Below, one piece after another: positions 11,949 through 22,800 of a stretch of 64,000 nucleotides of DNA (within the stretch, counting starts at the first letter, position 1; every line of letters begins with the position of its first letter). The notes under the pieces were generated by a model, which saw nothing but the letters and a program-made list of their open reading frames with translations, made no database searches and had not been told where the DNA came from. The DNA comes from Anodontia alba (lineage: Eukaryota; Mollusca; Bivalvia; Lucinida; Lucinidae). The stretch is taken from contig OZ024830.1 in the NCBI GenBank assembly GCA_964016985.1, positions 75,609,763 to 75,673,762 of the forward strand. The letters are read 5' to 3'. The translations under genes were made by a program, and so were the position numbers.

Positions 11949-12260
11949 TGGGTTGAGGGGGCGGAGGGGGGAGGGGGTGGAGGGTATGTAGCGAAGGTGG
12001 CATGCATTTTATGTCACTGGGGCGTCCAACTGATACTGGCATACAGTTGGGCAAGGCTTGTTATCCTTGTGGCAGGTAAGGGTTGAGGGGGAATGTTTTT
12101 ATTCTGTTTCTTCACTTTCATTCCTGTTCCTCTTTCTTTCCTGTCCCTCTTTTTCATCTTTTCTACAATCTCTTCTACCTCTTTTCTCCCTTTCTCTGGG
12201 AGACGACACAAAATGATCCACAAGGGCTGACGTGTCGTTAAACCCCAACATAATCAATCA
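11949..12260 (+). mobile_element. SINE family L with 12-bp target duplication
   Basis: The copy ends GTGTCGTTAAACCCCAACA and ATCAATCA, the tail type widespread in mollusc SINEs. The same 12 bases, ATATCTTCTTCA, flank it at 11937-11948 and 12261-12272, which defines the copy and shows it is retroposed. The 5-prime 40 bases are G-rich (runs of five and six G). The middle is a long pyrimidine-rich stretch on the plus strand. Confidence 0.85.
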
Positions 12261-12337
12261 ATATCTTCTTCAGATGCAGTTGATGCATTAGACCTCTAAT
12301 CACAGTAATTGGAGGGTTTTGGTTTGACTTGCTAGTA

Positions 12338-13670
12338 CGAGGGTCGTGCAAAAAGTTCTGTCACTAATAGGCTTCCTTGTTTTTATCCCAGGTATATTTT
12401 AAAGATGCTTCACTGCACTTGAATGATGTTTTGAATAGCTAACGATACCTGTTTATTTCGTGCAAATTGCTTTCCAACTGACCGAGTTATTTCAAATTGA
12501 AATAGATGCAGTCATACACACTGACCAATTTACTTGTTACATTGGAACATGGACCAGAAGACTGAAATTCGTAGCTATATTAAATGCCACATTAGGCTAA
12601 ATATAGATTCAAAGCAGATATTTAATGAATTGTGTGGTATATATGGACCTCAGAACATTTCAATGCGCACAGTTTTTAGGTGGGTTAAAGCTTTTAAAGC
12701 TGGGAAATTTTCTTTTGAAGATGATACCCGTCCTGGAATGCCTAAAACCTCTGTTACCAAGGCTAACATCGCTGCTGTAAAGATTGTGGTCGAACAGGAT
12801 GCGCGATTGTCTGTCAAAGATATAGCTAGTTGTACTGGCATACCAGAAGGCAGTGTAAAACAATTCTGAAAAAAGCGTTTGGACCTGAGAAAGGTTTGCG
12901 CTAGGTTGGTACCTCATTTGCTCGCTGAGGAGCAAAAGACACAACGCCTTAAATGTGCCCGGGTTTGAAAACATACAAAGGATGTAATAGTCATTTCTAA
13001 CTTGCTAACAGGTGATGAAAACTGGGTGCACATGTTTAAGCCACAAAGCAAGGCTGATAATAAGCAATGGAAGCGAAAAGATCAAAAACGCCCATGTATT
13101 GCCAAGAGAACCATAAGTTCGAAAAAGATGTTGTACGCAATTTTCTTTAATTCAAGTGGGCCAGTTATTCAAGTGCCTTGTCCATCTGGTCATACAGTCA
13201 CTGGCCGATTCTACAAGAATTCTGTACTGAAGAAAGTGAAACAGTTTTACAATAAGAAACGATGAAGCAAATGATGGTCAGGAGTCCACCTTTCACATGA
13301 CGACGCCTCCTCTCATAAGTGTGAGGTTGTTAAGTCTTTTTTGGCTTCTGAAAAGGTGAAAGCTTTAAACCATCCACCTTATTCACCTGACCTGAGTCCC
13401 TGTGACTTCTTTTTATTTCCTAGGCTTAAGAAAATGCTTTCTGGAAAGAGGTATACATCTAGAAGTTCTCTTGGCAGCGCTATTTATCAGTGTCTCCAAC
13501 AGATATCAAAAGAAGACTATTTATCTGCTTTTCGCGACTGGGTAAAAAGGTTACAAAATGTGTTTCAGTAAAGGGGGAATACTTTGAAGGTTTGTAATAA
13601 AAATACGTTTGATAAAACGTAGCACTGAAGTAAACCGAATCCAGTGACAAAACTTTTTGCAGGACCCTCG
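12338..13670 (+). mobile_element. mariner-family DNA transposon, full length but inactive
   Basis: The element is 1333 bp, the usual size for mariner. Terminal inverted repeats of about 28 bp start CGAGGGTCGTGCAAAAAGTT on the left and are matched by AACTTTTTGCAGGACCCTCG on the right. TA dinucleotides flank both ends (12336-12337, 13671-13672). A single transposase-like frame lies inside and is broken by stops. Confidence 0.93.
12549..13571 (+). pseudogene. mariner transposase pseudogene (D,D34D type)
   Basis: One reading frame runs the whole length with no frameshift, about 340 codons, as in intact mariner transposases. The N-terminal half has the helix-turn-helix region with RTVFRWVKAFKAG and DDTRPGMPKTSVT. 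The catalytic motifs are present: TGDENWVHMF (first Asp), HDDASSH (second Asp) and YSPDLSPCDFFLFPRL (third Asp), with exactly 34 residues between the second and third. Four in-frame stops break it, at 12867, 12966, 13263 and 13272, and all four are TGA. The protein would cut and rejoin DNA at the element ends; this copy cannot be translated. Confidence 0.93.
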
Positions 13671-13850
13671 TACATTCTCAAATAAAGTTAACAAAATACC
13701 ATGAGTGAACTTTTTATTTTGCTATGTTTACTGAGCAATGAAATTAACCCTATCTAAAGGGGTATGGTAGGCAAACCTGCGGATTGCAATTCATACTGAA
13801 ATGGCAAGATGAGATATATGCGTTAAAACTGACTTTTCTACAACAAATAT

Positions 13851-14118
13851 CATTACGAAAACATGCCTACTCAAATATACTGAATTTTTTACCACCCAAA
13901 AATGAAAAATTTCAGATTCTGATATTTTTCACGTTTCTGCTTGAAACATAGATTGTAGTACTCGTTAGAACCGCCTCGCTGAGGCGGTTCTAACGAGTAC
14001 CCACAATCTATGTTTTGAGCAGAAATAAGAAAAATAATGTATACCACTGTAAACCCCAGTTTTACTATAAAAGTGGGGTTTACAGGGGTCACAATTATAT
14101 AGGCATGTTTTCGTGATG
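13851..14118 (+). mobile_element. Hairpin MITE family A
   Basis: Complete copy, ends CATTACGAAAACATGCCTAC and ATGTTTTCGTGATG, hairpin tip CCTCGCTGAGG. Confidence 0.88.
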
Positions 14119-14745
14119 TTATGCTCAAATCACATATGGGGAAAGGATACACTGCCAAAATAATTCGGCGCCCTTCTGGAAAGGGATCTACCCTAAAAGG
14201 AAAGAAGTTGCGCGCCCATATTCACAAGTATACGAAGTACAAACTAAATCCAACGAGTTTGGATGAGAACAAAATCTTTTCTAAAACTAAATATCCAATG
14301 GCACTAACCCCTGGGGTAATGCAATATAGCTCATCACTATCTGTTTTACTAGGAACTACATGAATTCTGGTTGTGTTCTTGATTTTTGGGTGACGTTATT
14401 TGCAATGGACACACACAGATTCAAAAATTTATCTCGGCGTGAAAAGGTTATGGGTTTGCATCAGAAAACATTTTTAATTGTAAAATGTAGCAAGGGGTGA
14501 TGTAACCCAAGATAGAGTGACTTAGTTTTTAATTGTTATAAGACTGTGGTCCCTCACAGTATGTTAAATCATGTTTTAATTCTGGCAGTGTCACCAGCTG
14601 TATTGTGCTTGCTTGGGTTTCTGTTTTGTTTTCTTGTGTTAGTTTTGCTCGTTCTGAGCATTGCAGTCACCTTCGAATGCTGTCACCTTTGCTTTCTGTA
14701 TGTGTTTTGTTTTGTAGGTATGATGGCCAGGGTGAAAGTATTGGT
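14119..14745. other. No confident feature
   Basis: Short open frames occur on the plus strand (for example 14121-14363, 80 codons, basic) but I recognise no family and see no splice or codon signal that supports them. Confidence 0.4.
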
Positions 14746-14910
14746 GCCAGTAACCCCCGAGTTAAGCATGCTGGTGCCAGTAACCTTGATTTAAGCATGC
14801 TGGTGCCAGTAACCTTGATTTAAACCAGTAACCTTGATTTAAGCATGCTGGTGCCAGTAACCTTGATTTAAGCATGCTGGTGCCAGTAACCTTGATTTAA
14901 GCATGCTGGT
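14746..14910. repeat. 29-bp minisatellite
   Basis: Nearly six copies of a 29-bp unit built from GCCAGTAACCTTGATTTAAG and CATGCTGGT. The third copy is truncated. There are no spacers, so it is not a CRISPR-like array. Confidence 0.93.
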
Positions 14911-14952
14911 GATTGCTCTGATGCTAAGGCTCTAGTGTTTGTTCGTGTTTTG

Positions 14953-15218
14953 TATTACGAAAACATACCTATATAATGTTGACCCCGTTAAACCCTACTT
15001 TTATATAGTAAAACTGGGGTTTACAGGGGTATCATTTCTTTACTTATTTCTGCTCAAAAACATAGATTGTGGGTACTTGTTAGAACCGCCTCGCCGAGGC
15101 AGTACCCATAATCTATGTTTTGAGCAGAAATATGAAAAATATCGGAATTTTTATCTGAAAATTTTTCATTTTTTGGTGGTAAAATTTTCAGTATATTTCA
15201 ATAGGCATGTTTTCGTAA
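14953..15218 (-). mobile_element. Hairpin MITE family A, reverse orientation
   Basis: Ends ATTACGAAAACATACC and GGCATGTTTTCGTAA. The hairpin has lost part of one arm: CCTCGCCGAGG is followed directly by CAGTACCC. Confidence 0.83.
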
Positions 15219-15350
15219 AGATGGTCTTGAGGCTACTCTCTGCAGGGCTCTTTTTCTTTTTTTCTTTTCCTGTTTAATGCCTTATTGTGTTAGATGGGTC
15301 CAGTCTTGTACTGTGATTGCCTTGTTGGCACTTCGTCATAGTGTCATTGG

Positions 15351-15480
15351 GGGACTATGTTCTGTCATTAGGGCACGGGACTATGTTCTGTCATTAGGGC
15401 ACGGAACTATGTTTTGTCATTACAGCACGGGACTATGTTCTGTCATTATGACACGGGACTATGTTCTGTCATTATGGCAC
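15351..15480. repeat. 26-bp minisatellite, five copies
   Basis: Exactly five 26-base units of the form GGGACTATGTTCTGTCATTA plus six more bases, with few differences between units. Confidence 0.95.
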
Positions 15481-16059
15481 TTCCTGGGCATTTTCAATAT
15501 TTTGCCAGACTTTAACTTTAGGAATAAGTCTAAAGCAGTTAAATTCATAGTTTTATTTACTTTGAATGAACAATATGACTGTTACTATAACAGAAATATT
15601 TGGCCCATGTCTATATATATTTAGGCCAGAATCTGGCACTTTGACTTTATTTAAATGAATTAAATGGGACATGTCAGGCGGAAAGGTGCCTTCAAATATG
15701 TGCAAAATGCACAGATTCAAATCATCTTGTGCATGTGTTAAGTAACATCCAGTCTTTGCTGTCTATTCATACTTTCTGTAGTATGGAATGTTTCATTTAG
15801 TGGACAGTGAAGGCCCTGATCAGCCTGCGTGGATACGCATGCTGAACTTGGGCTCCACTGTGCACATACGCCCGTGGACACGTTTTTGCATGGCACAGCC
15901 CAAATGATGTCACATATTGCTACAGAATTGCACATAAAAGAACAATTTCTTAATTGTGATAGTAAAATATTTTAGCCTGTATAGAAACCAATAAGTTTAT
16001 AGAAACACTGACTAAACTTTAGTGCAAATATCACCAAATAAAATTATAGAATATAGGGT

Positions 16060-16195
16060 TCACACGTTTTTTCATGCATTTCATGCCAGGTCCAAAGGGA
16101 GTTGTTTGAACATGAGGCTGGAGGCCAAGTGTTCAAAGAATTAACATATTCCAAGGGGCACGGCAAATATTAATGTAATGCAATAAACATGTGAT
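16060..16195. mobile_element. Decayed palindromic element (family Q)
   Basis: TTTTTCATGCATTTCATGCC and AGGTCCAAAGGGAG, then GGCAAATATTAATGTAATGC, follow the order of the palindrome at 3415-3541 but with many mismatches. Confidence 0.5.
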
Positions 16196-16199
16196 CACT

Positions 16200-16390
16200 T
16201 CTTGCATTTTATACAACAACAGTTTGCATTTTCATATTTATTAGTGGAGATTTTTCCATGCTCAGCTGTTCAGCAAGAAGGAATTTACATTTGCCAGTAA
16301 TTTGAGATTTATTAGCAGAACAAATTTCATGCTCAGCTGAGTTAAGCTTGAAAAAAAAAGGTTTAAAACCTCGGGGCCTAGGTTAATCTA
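16200..16390. mobile_element. Inverted-repeat element family I
   Basis: Contains TTTGCATTTTCATATTTATT, CATGCTCAGCTG and ATTTCATGCTCAGCTGAG, the shared parts of this family (other copies near 20605, 22431 and 30105). It supplies two AATAAA signals on the minus strand (16308-16313 and 16237-16242), the nearest ones downstream of the EIF2B1 stop codon. Confidence 0.6.
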
Positions 16391-16451
16391 GGCTTTTTTC
16401 TGTCAGCTCAAGTGACAATGTTCCTTTTAGTTTGGTTCATACATTGGTAAT

Positions 16452-16656
16452 AACTCCAGATAAGGTGCTTTTTCAAACAAAAAGTAATTATATTTTTTCT
16501 CCATGAAAACCTATAATGTGGGTACTCATTAGAAGTGACTTGGTGAGGCACTTCTAATTAGTGCCTCAAATTAGTGCCTCATTGAGGCACTTCTAATGAG
16601 TACCCACAACGTAGGTTTTCAAGGAGAAAAAAAATACTATCTGGATCTTATCTAGC
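16452..16656. mobile_element. Hairpin MITE family B in the EIF2B1 3-prime UTR
   Basis: The ends are CTCCAGATAAGGTGCTTTTT and TACTATCTGGATCTTATC. The central hairpin (GTGGGTACTCATTAGAAG / CTTCTAATGAGTACCCAC) has an enlarged tip in which AATTAGTGCCTC is repeated. It lies 12 bases beyond the EIF2B1 stop codon in the direction of transcription, so the transcript should carry it. Confidence 0.8.
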
Positions 16657-16667
16657 ACTATGACAGG

Positions 16668-16823
16668 CTAACAATAGAGTTTGATAAGTTCATCACTGAT
16701 AGCAGAAGGTGTTAGCACTCCGAGATCTGTAAACAACAAGGTTATGTAGGCAGGCGGTGTGTAGTCGACTAGTGGATGTTCCTTAGATAGGTCTACTTCG
16801 GACTTCAAAGTTGAGGCCCTGTA
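16668..16823 (-). CDS. EIF2B1: EIF2B1 last coding exon
   Basis: It encodes [20 protein letters not shown] through [10 protein letters not shown] and a TAG stop at 16668-16670: 51 residues. The acceptor is TTTAATTGCAG, read on the minus strand just above 16823. The C-terminal stretch contributes to the Rossmann-like domain and dimer interface in known eIF2B alpha structures. Confidence 0.96.
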   Translation of the reverse strand, partial: YRASTLKSEVDLSKEHPLVDYTPPAYITLLFTDLGVLTPSAISDELIKLYC

Positions 16824-19800
16824 CTGCAATTAAATTACACAGACATGGTAAATATTGATTCACTAACAGTTCTTTATACAGGGGTAATATAGATATAGCA
16901 TCTTTGCATGAATTATACCTCTGGGTCAGATTACTCTTACGGTAAGGAAATCATTCATCACTGTATTTACATAGTCTTTGAACAACAAGAGCTGTCAACA
17001 AACAGCTGAACGCCCCTGTACTGGTGCTTGCCAATGCATCGTGAAAGCAACATCCTATTTCCTTGAAATCTAGGTCACTGGCAGGTAAGGGCTAATATTA
17101 AATATATTTTCACACCCCTATCAACTCTGTTAACTATTATTTTATCAGAAATTACAGTGATAATTCTGACTCAGAATAACGAGAAAATGTCTCATTCAGC
17201 CAAAAACTGGGGAAAAAATTATGAATTTTCAGTGAGACATTTGAGCAAAATCTTCACCTAAATTACATTCCGCTATGCGATTTTTCTCCCATTTCGCCCA
17301 TTTCAATGAGATTTTGGAAAAACAAAATTAGCAAATTTTTCAAAATCTCACTCGAAAATTATCCCTGAATTAATACAGTGCGTGAGTTTATAGATAAGGG
17401 AGAAATTACATGCCATTACTAAAACATGCCTATTCAAATATACTGAAAATTTTACCACCATAAAAATGAAAATTTTCAGATAAAAAGTGCTGATACTTTT
17501 CATAATTCTGCTCAAAACATAGATTGTGGGTACTAGTTAGAAGTGCCTCAAAGAGGCAGTTCTTACGAGTACCCACAATGTATGTTTTTGAGCAGAAATA
17601 CATAGATTGTGGGTATGTTAGAACTGCCTCAAAGAGGCAGTTCTAACAAGTATCCACAATCTATGTTTTTGAGCAGAAATAAGAAAAATAATGTATACCC
17701 CTGTAAATCACAGTTTTACTATATAAAAGGGGGGTTGAAGGGGGTCAAAATTATATAGGCATGTTTTCGTGATGCCATGTTAGATGATTGTAGATGTTAC
17801 ATTTAATCTAAATCAGAAACAGAGCTACATGCTTGGGCTGATGTAAAATACAGACCATGAAAAATAGGTCATGGTCATAGAATGATATCTCATTGTTTGA
17901 GTCCTTTTTAAGGAGAAAGTGTATGCCAGATGATGGCTGGTGTAATGGTTGTTCTGAAATGGACTTGGAACACTAGGATGGTTGCGAATGTTGACGTCCA
18001 AACAGCGGGCTAGGCAGATAGAAAACCAGATCTGATATAGCACCTGCATGCTTTAGCTTAAATAAGTAAGACAAAAAAAGGATTAAATCTGAGGTGCTGC
18101 ACAGGAAAGATGCTGTATAAACTACTTATACTTAGACACAAACCAGCCTATACAGTCACAAAATTTAATCAGAAGGTTACTTGAAACTTCAGATAAGCTG
18201 TTAATTAAGAATTATTTGTTATTTTTACACCAAAATATTTCTTGTAGTACTAGCTGGTAGTGTATCTTTTGGCAAGTACTCCTCCTTTTTTTCTGTGCCT
18301 TAGTATGTATACTACCACAACTGAACAATTCTGTATAATTCCCGATTAGAATGCGTAACCAAAAAAATACTTTTTTCTTGTATCTACATGAAAAAAATTA
18401 TGTTGTGGTATTAATTAGAATGGACTTGGTGAGGCACTTCTAATGAGTATCAACAACATGTTTATATGGAGAAATCGGGGGTGGTTGAGTGACACAAAGG
18501 TGTCATGTATCTTATGTCACCGGGGCATCCAAATGAGATTGGCTTACAGTTGGGCAAGGCCTGCTATCATTGCAGCAGGTTAGAGTAGAGGGGGAATGCT
18601 TTTATTTCTTTTGTTTCATCACTTTCATTCATTTTCCTCTTTCTCCCATGTCCCTCTCTTTCATGTCCTCTATTATCTCTTCTATCTCTCTTCTCCCTTT
18701 CTCTGGGAGATGACAAAAAATGACCCACAAGGGTTGATGTGTCACTAAACCCCAACACAACAACAATATATGGAGAAATAAGGAAAATGGCTGTACAGTT
18801 TGGCTGAAAAAAAAAAAAAAATGCCCTATCTGGAGCTTTGATAAATGAAGTTTCTGATTAAGCCATTTCAGTTTGTAATTGCAATATACAAGTATGTTCT
18901 AGTGTTAAAATAGTAAACATTATTGGGTCCATATACCATCAACATATAAAGGTATCTTGACACTTTTATAAGTTCAAGCTCCTTTGGGTTGTAACAGTTT
19001 GCCTATGCCAGAGAGCCATAGCAACAGATAAGGCAATTTTTATGCTGATATCTTTCTTATTTCTCCACAAAAACATATGTTGTGGGTACTCATTAGAAGA
19101 GCCTCCGCGAGGCACTTCTAATGAGTACCCACAACATATGTTTTCGTCAGGAAATAAGAAAAATATTATGTGGATAACCCCTCTTATCTGTAGCTATGCC
19201 AGAGAGCTGAGCATCTATAAACACTGCTTACCTTAAATTCGGCTGGAACATCTTGTTGATTTAGAGGATAAAAGCGAGCAAATTTAAAACTTTCAGCTAC
19301 AACGTAGAAGGGTTTATTCATCGCTTTTGCTGATATAGATATTGTATAGGTTCCTATCTGTAATAAAACAATACAATTAATTTGTAAGCTAAAGATGACG
19401 ACAGGTTAATGGTATTACAGGCATGGCAACTCAAATTATGTGTTCAAACACACATGAAACACACTGATTGAGTACTTGCAACATAAGTTTTGATGGAGAA
19501 ATTAGAAAACTCTCAGTACTTTTTGGTTAAAAAAAACAAACCTTTTTCAACCCAAAATATCTGATAGTTATCTAATTTCTCACTGAAAACATATTTTTGT
19601 TACTTATTAGAAGCATCCGTTTTTGTTGAGAAATAATAAAAAAGAAAACATGGACATTCCATGAAAAACAGGTTTTCCAACATGATCTAAAAAAGCAAGT
19701 CACACACATTGTCTGTGGGATTATCAGGTCAAGTAAATGACCCCTACTTGAAGGGATTTAGAAAATGTAGTTAGTTGAGGTGACACTCTGCCTCGTCCTA

Positions 19801-22800
19801 CTCTATAATCTTGCCAAGTATAATCTAGTGCATGATACTCTGTCTCACCTATTCTATAATCCTACCAAGAAGCATTAAAATATTTGAAAAGATTTCAGAA
19901 CTATAGACTGAAAACAAAAAAGAAATGCCTAAATAAAAGGGGTGACAAATGGAAAATAAAAGTATTAGAGTTGTCATTCTTGTATATGACATTCCATCTT
20001 ACCCTATTCTTTTAATTTAATGTTACCAACAAAAATCATTAATATTTCAAACAGTTTCCGAGTTATCAATTAAAAACCAAAATAGCTGATATAAAAGGGA
20101 GGATAACTGGAAAACAAAAAGTGCCAGACTTGTCATTTTGTACATGGCACTCTACCTCACCGTACTGTATAATCCTACCAAGTATCTCTTGTACATGACA
20201 CTCAGTCTCATCCCATTCATTAATCCTACCAAATATTATTAATTTTTTTTTTTTCAAATGGTTTCTGAGTTAGACTGAAAAAGAAAAATTCTGATATCAA
20301 GGGGTGATAAATGGAAAACAAAAAATGCAAGAGTTGTCATTCTTGTATATGAACTCTGCTTTACCTCATTCTATAATCCTACGAAGCATCATTACAATAT
20401 TTTGAAAGGTTTCTGAGTTATGCTCCAGACAAAGAAACCTGATGCCCAACCCCACACAAACTGCCCGCTGACATTCATCATTCTAATCTTATATCAAGAA
20501 TTTTTCATTGGAAAACCTGGCTATGAATATTAATCTGGATACCTCTCTTATCTGGAGCTATGCATAAACCTTTGCATTCAAACAGACTAATCTGGCTCCT
20601 AGGTTATAAAACTTTATTCATGCTCAACTCAGCTGAGCATGAAATTTTCTCTGCTAAAAAATAAACAAGAGGCCCACGGGCCACGATTCGCTCACCTGAG
20701 TGACAAAGCCACTGCAGACATGCAGATGTTAAGCAACATTTTTCCAATCCTATCATCGCAACTAATGAAAATATCATCATTTGAGCAGTTCTTAGCAGGC
20801 TTCAGAGGAAAAGCCATTTGAAATTATCAACTTTTTTCCATAAAAATGTATGGGGCCCATACAAATGCATACAGAAGCAAACTTGACCTCGCCGTAAAAA
20901 GGTTAAATGTCAATGTATGAATTATTTTAGCAACTTTGGTAGACCGCCCGTTCCAGATGATATATGCAAAGATTCAGCCACAAGCCATCCTTGGTTTTGG
21001 AGAATAAGATTTTTAAATGTTTTTTCCCATGCAAATGCATAAGGAAGCAAACTTGACCTTGCGTAAAAAGGTCAAATGTCAATGTATGACCATTATTTTA
21101 GCAATTTTGGTAGACCCCCTGTCCCCGATGATTTATGCGAACATTCAGCCCCAAAGCATCCTCGGTTCTAGAGAAGAAGATTTATAAAGGTTTTTACCAT
21201 ATATGGGCATGGCGCCCATCTTGGTCAACGAGCCGTGACCATTTTAGCAATCTTTTGTCCCCCCTACCTAAGGAGGCTCCATATGAAATTTGAGCAAAAT
21301 TGGCCCAGAGGCTCCAGAGGAGAAGTTGTTTGAAATTCTGAACATTTTTCCCATACAAATGCATAAGGAAACAAAATTGACCTTATCGTAAAAAGGTCAA
21401 ATGTCAATGTACGACCATTATTTTAGCAATTTTGGTAGCCCTCCTGTTCCCAAAGATATATGCAAAGATTCAGCCATAAGGCATGCTCGGTTTTGGAGAA
21501 TAAGATTTTTAAAGTTTTTCCCATACAAATGCATAGGGAAGCAAACTTGACCTTGCCGTAAAAAGGTCAAAGGTCAACGTACGACAATTCTTTTAGCAAT
21601 TTTGGTAGACCTCCCGTCCCCGATGATTCCTGCAAAGGTTCAGCCCCAAGGTGTTCTCGGTTCTGTAGGAGAAGATTTTTAAAGGTTTTTACCATATATG
21701 GGCGTGGCGGCCATCTTGGTCAATGGACCGTGACCATTTTAGCAATTTTTCGTTCCCCCACCCTAAGGAGGCTCCATATGAAATTTGAGCAAAATTGGCC
21801 CAGAGGCTCCAGAGGAGAAGTTGTTTGAAATTCTGAACATTTTTCCCATACAAATGCATAAGGAAGCAAAATTGACCTTATCGTAAAAAGGTCAAATGTC
21901 AATGTACGACCATTATTTTAGCAATTCTGGTAGCTCTTCTGTTCCCGAAGATATATGCAAAGATTCAGCCATAAGGCATGCTCGGTTTTGGAGAAGAAGA
22001 TTTTTAAAGTTTTTCCCATACAAATGCATAGGGAAGCAAACTTGACCTTGCCGTAAAAAGGTCAAAGGTCAACGTACGACAATTCTTTTAGCAATTTTGG
22101 TAGACCTCCCGTCCCCGATGATTCCTGCAAAGGTTCAGCCCCAAGGCATTCTTGGTTCTGTAGGAGAAGATTTTTAAAGGTTTTTACCATATATGGGCGT
22201 GGCGGCCATCTTGGTCAATGGACCGTGACCATTTTAGCAATTTTTCGTTCCCCCACCCTAAGGAGGCTCCGTATGAAATTTGAGCAAAATTGGCTCAGCG
22301 GTTTCAGAGGAGAAGTCGTTTGAAAATGTTAACGGACGGACGCACGGACGGACGGACGGACGCACGGACGGACGACGGACGAAAAGTGATCACAATAGCT
22401 CATCCTGAGCAGAGCTCAGGTGAGCTAAAAAATGCCAACAAATGTTAGCATTTTCATGTTTATTAGCAGAGAAATTTCCATGTCAGATAAGTTTAGAAAG
22501 AAACAATTTGCAATTGTTAGTAATTTGAGAATAGCAAAATAAATTTCATGCTTAGCTGAGCTGAGCATGAAAAAAGTTTTATAACCTTATGGCCAGGTCA
22601 TTTGCTTTTCATGGCTGCAGTTTACAGTATCCAGAGATTATGTAAGTGGTCTAGTTGCTAATTGCGTATGTCATAAAGTCAAATTCTACTTTGAGATGTG
22701 CATTATACTCTAAATGGATAGAATGGTTAAACATTTAACCTTATTTATGATTCCTCCACTCTCCACAACCCCTTCTGCCCCACACAAGACCATATCTACT

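Noticed and set aside
14121..14363. 80-codon basic open frame as a small gene
   Set aside because: No recognised domain, no splice or promoter context, and it starts inside a MITE end.
14546..14823. Hydrophobic frames suggesting a membrane peptide
   Set aside because: T-rich sequence followed by the 29-bp minisatellite gives hydrophobic residues in any frame; no homolog recognised.
14746..15480. CRISPR-like arrays of 29-bp and 26-bp repeats
   Set aside because: The repeats are directly adjacent with no spacers, and the window is eukaryotic. They are minisatellites.
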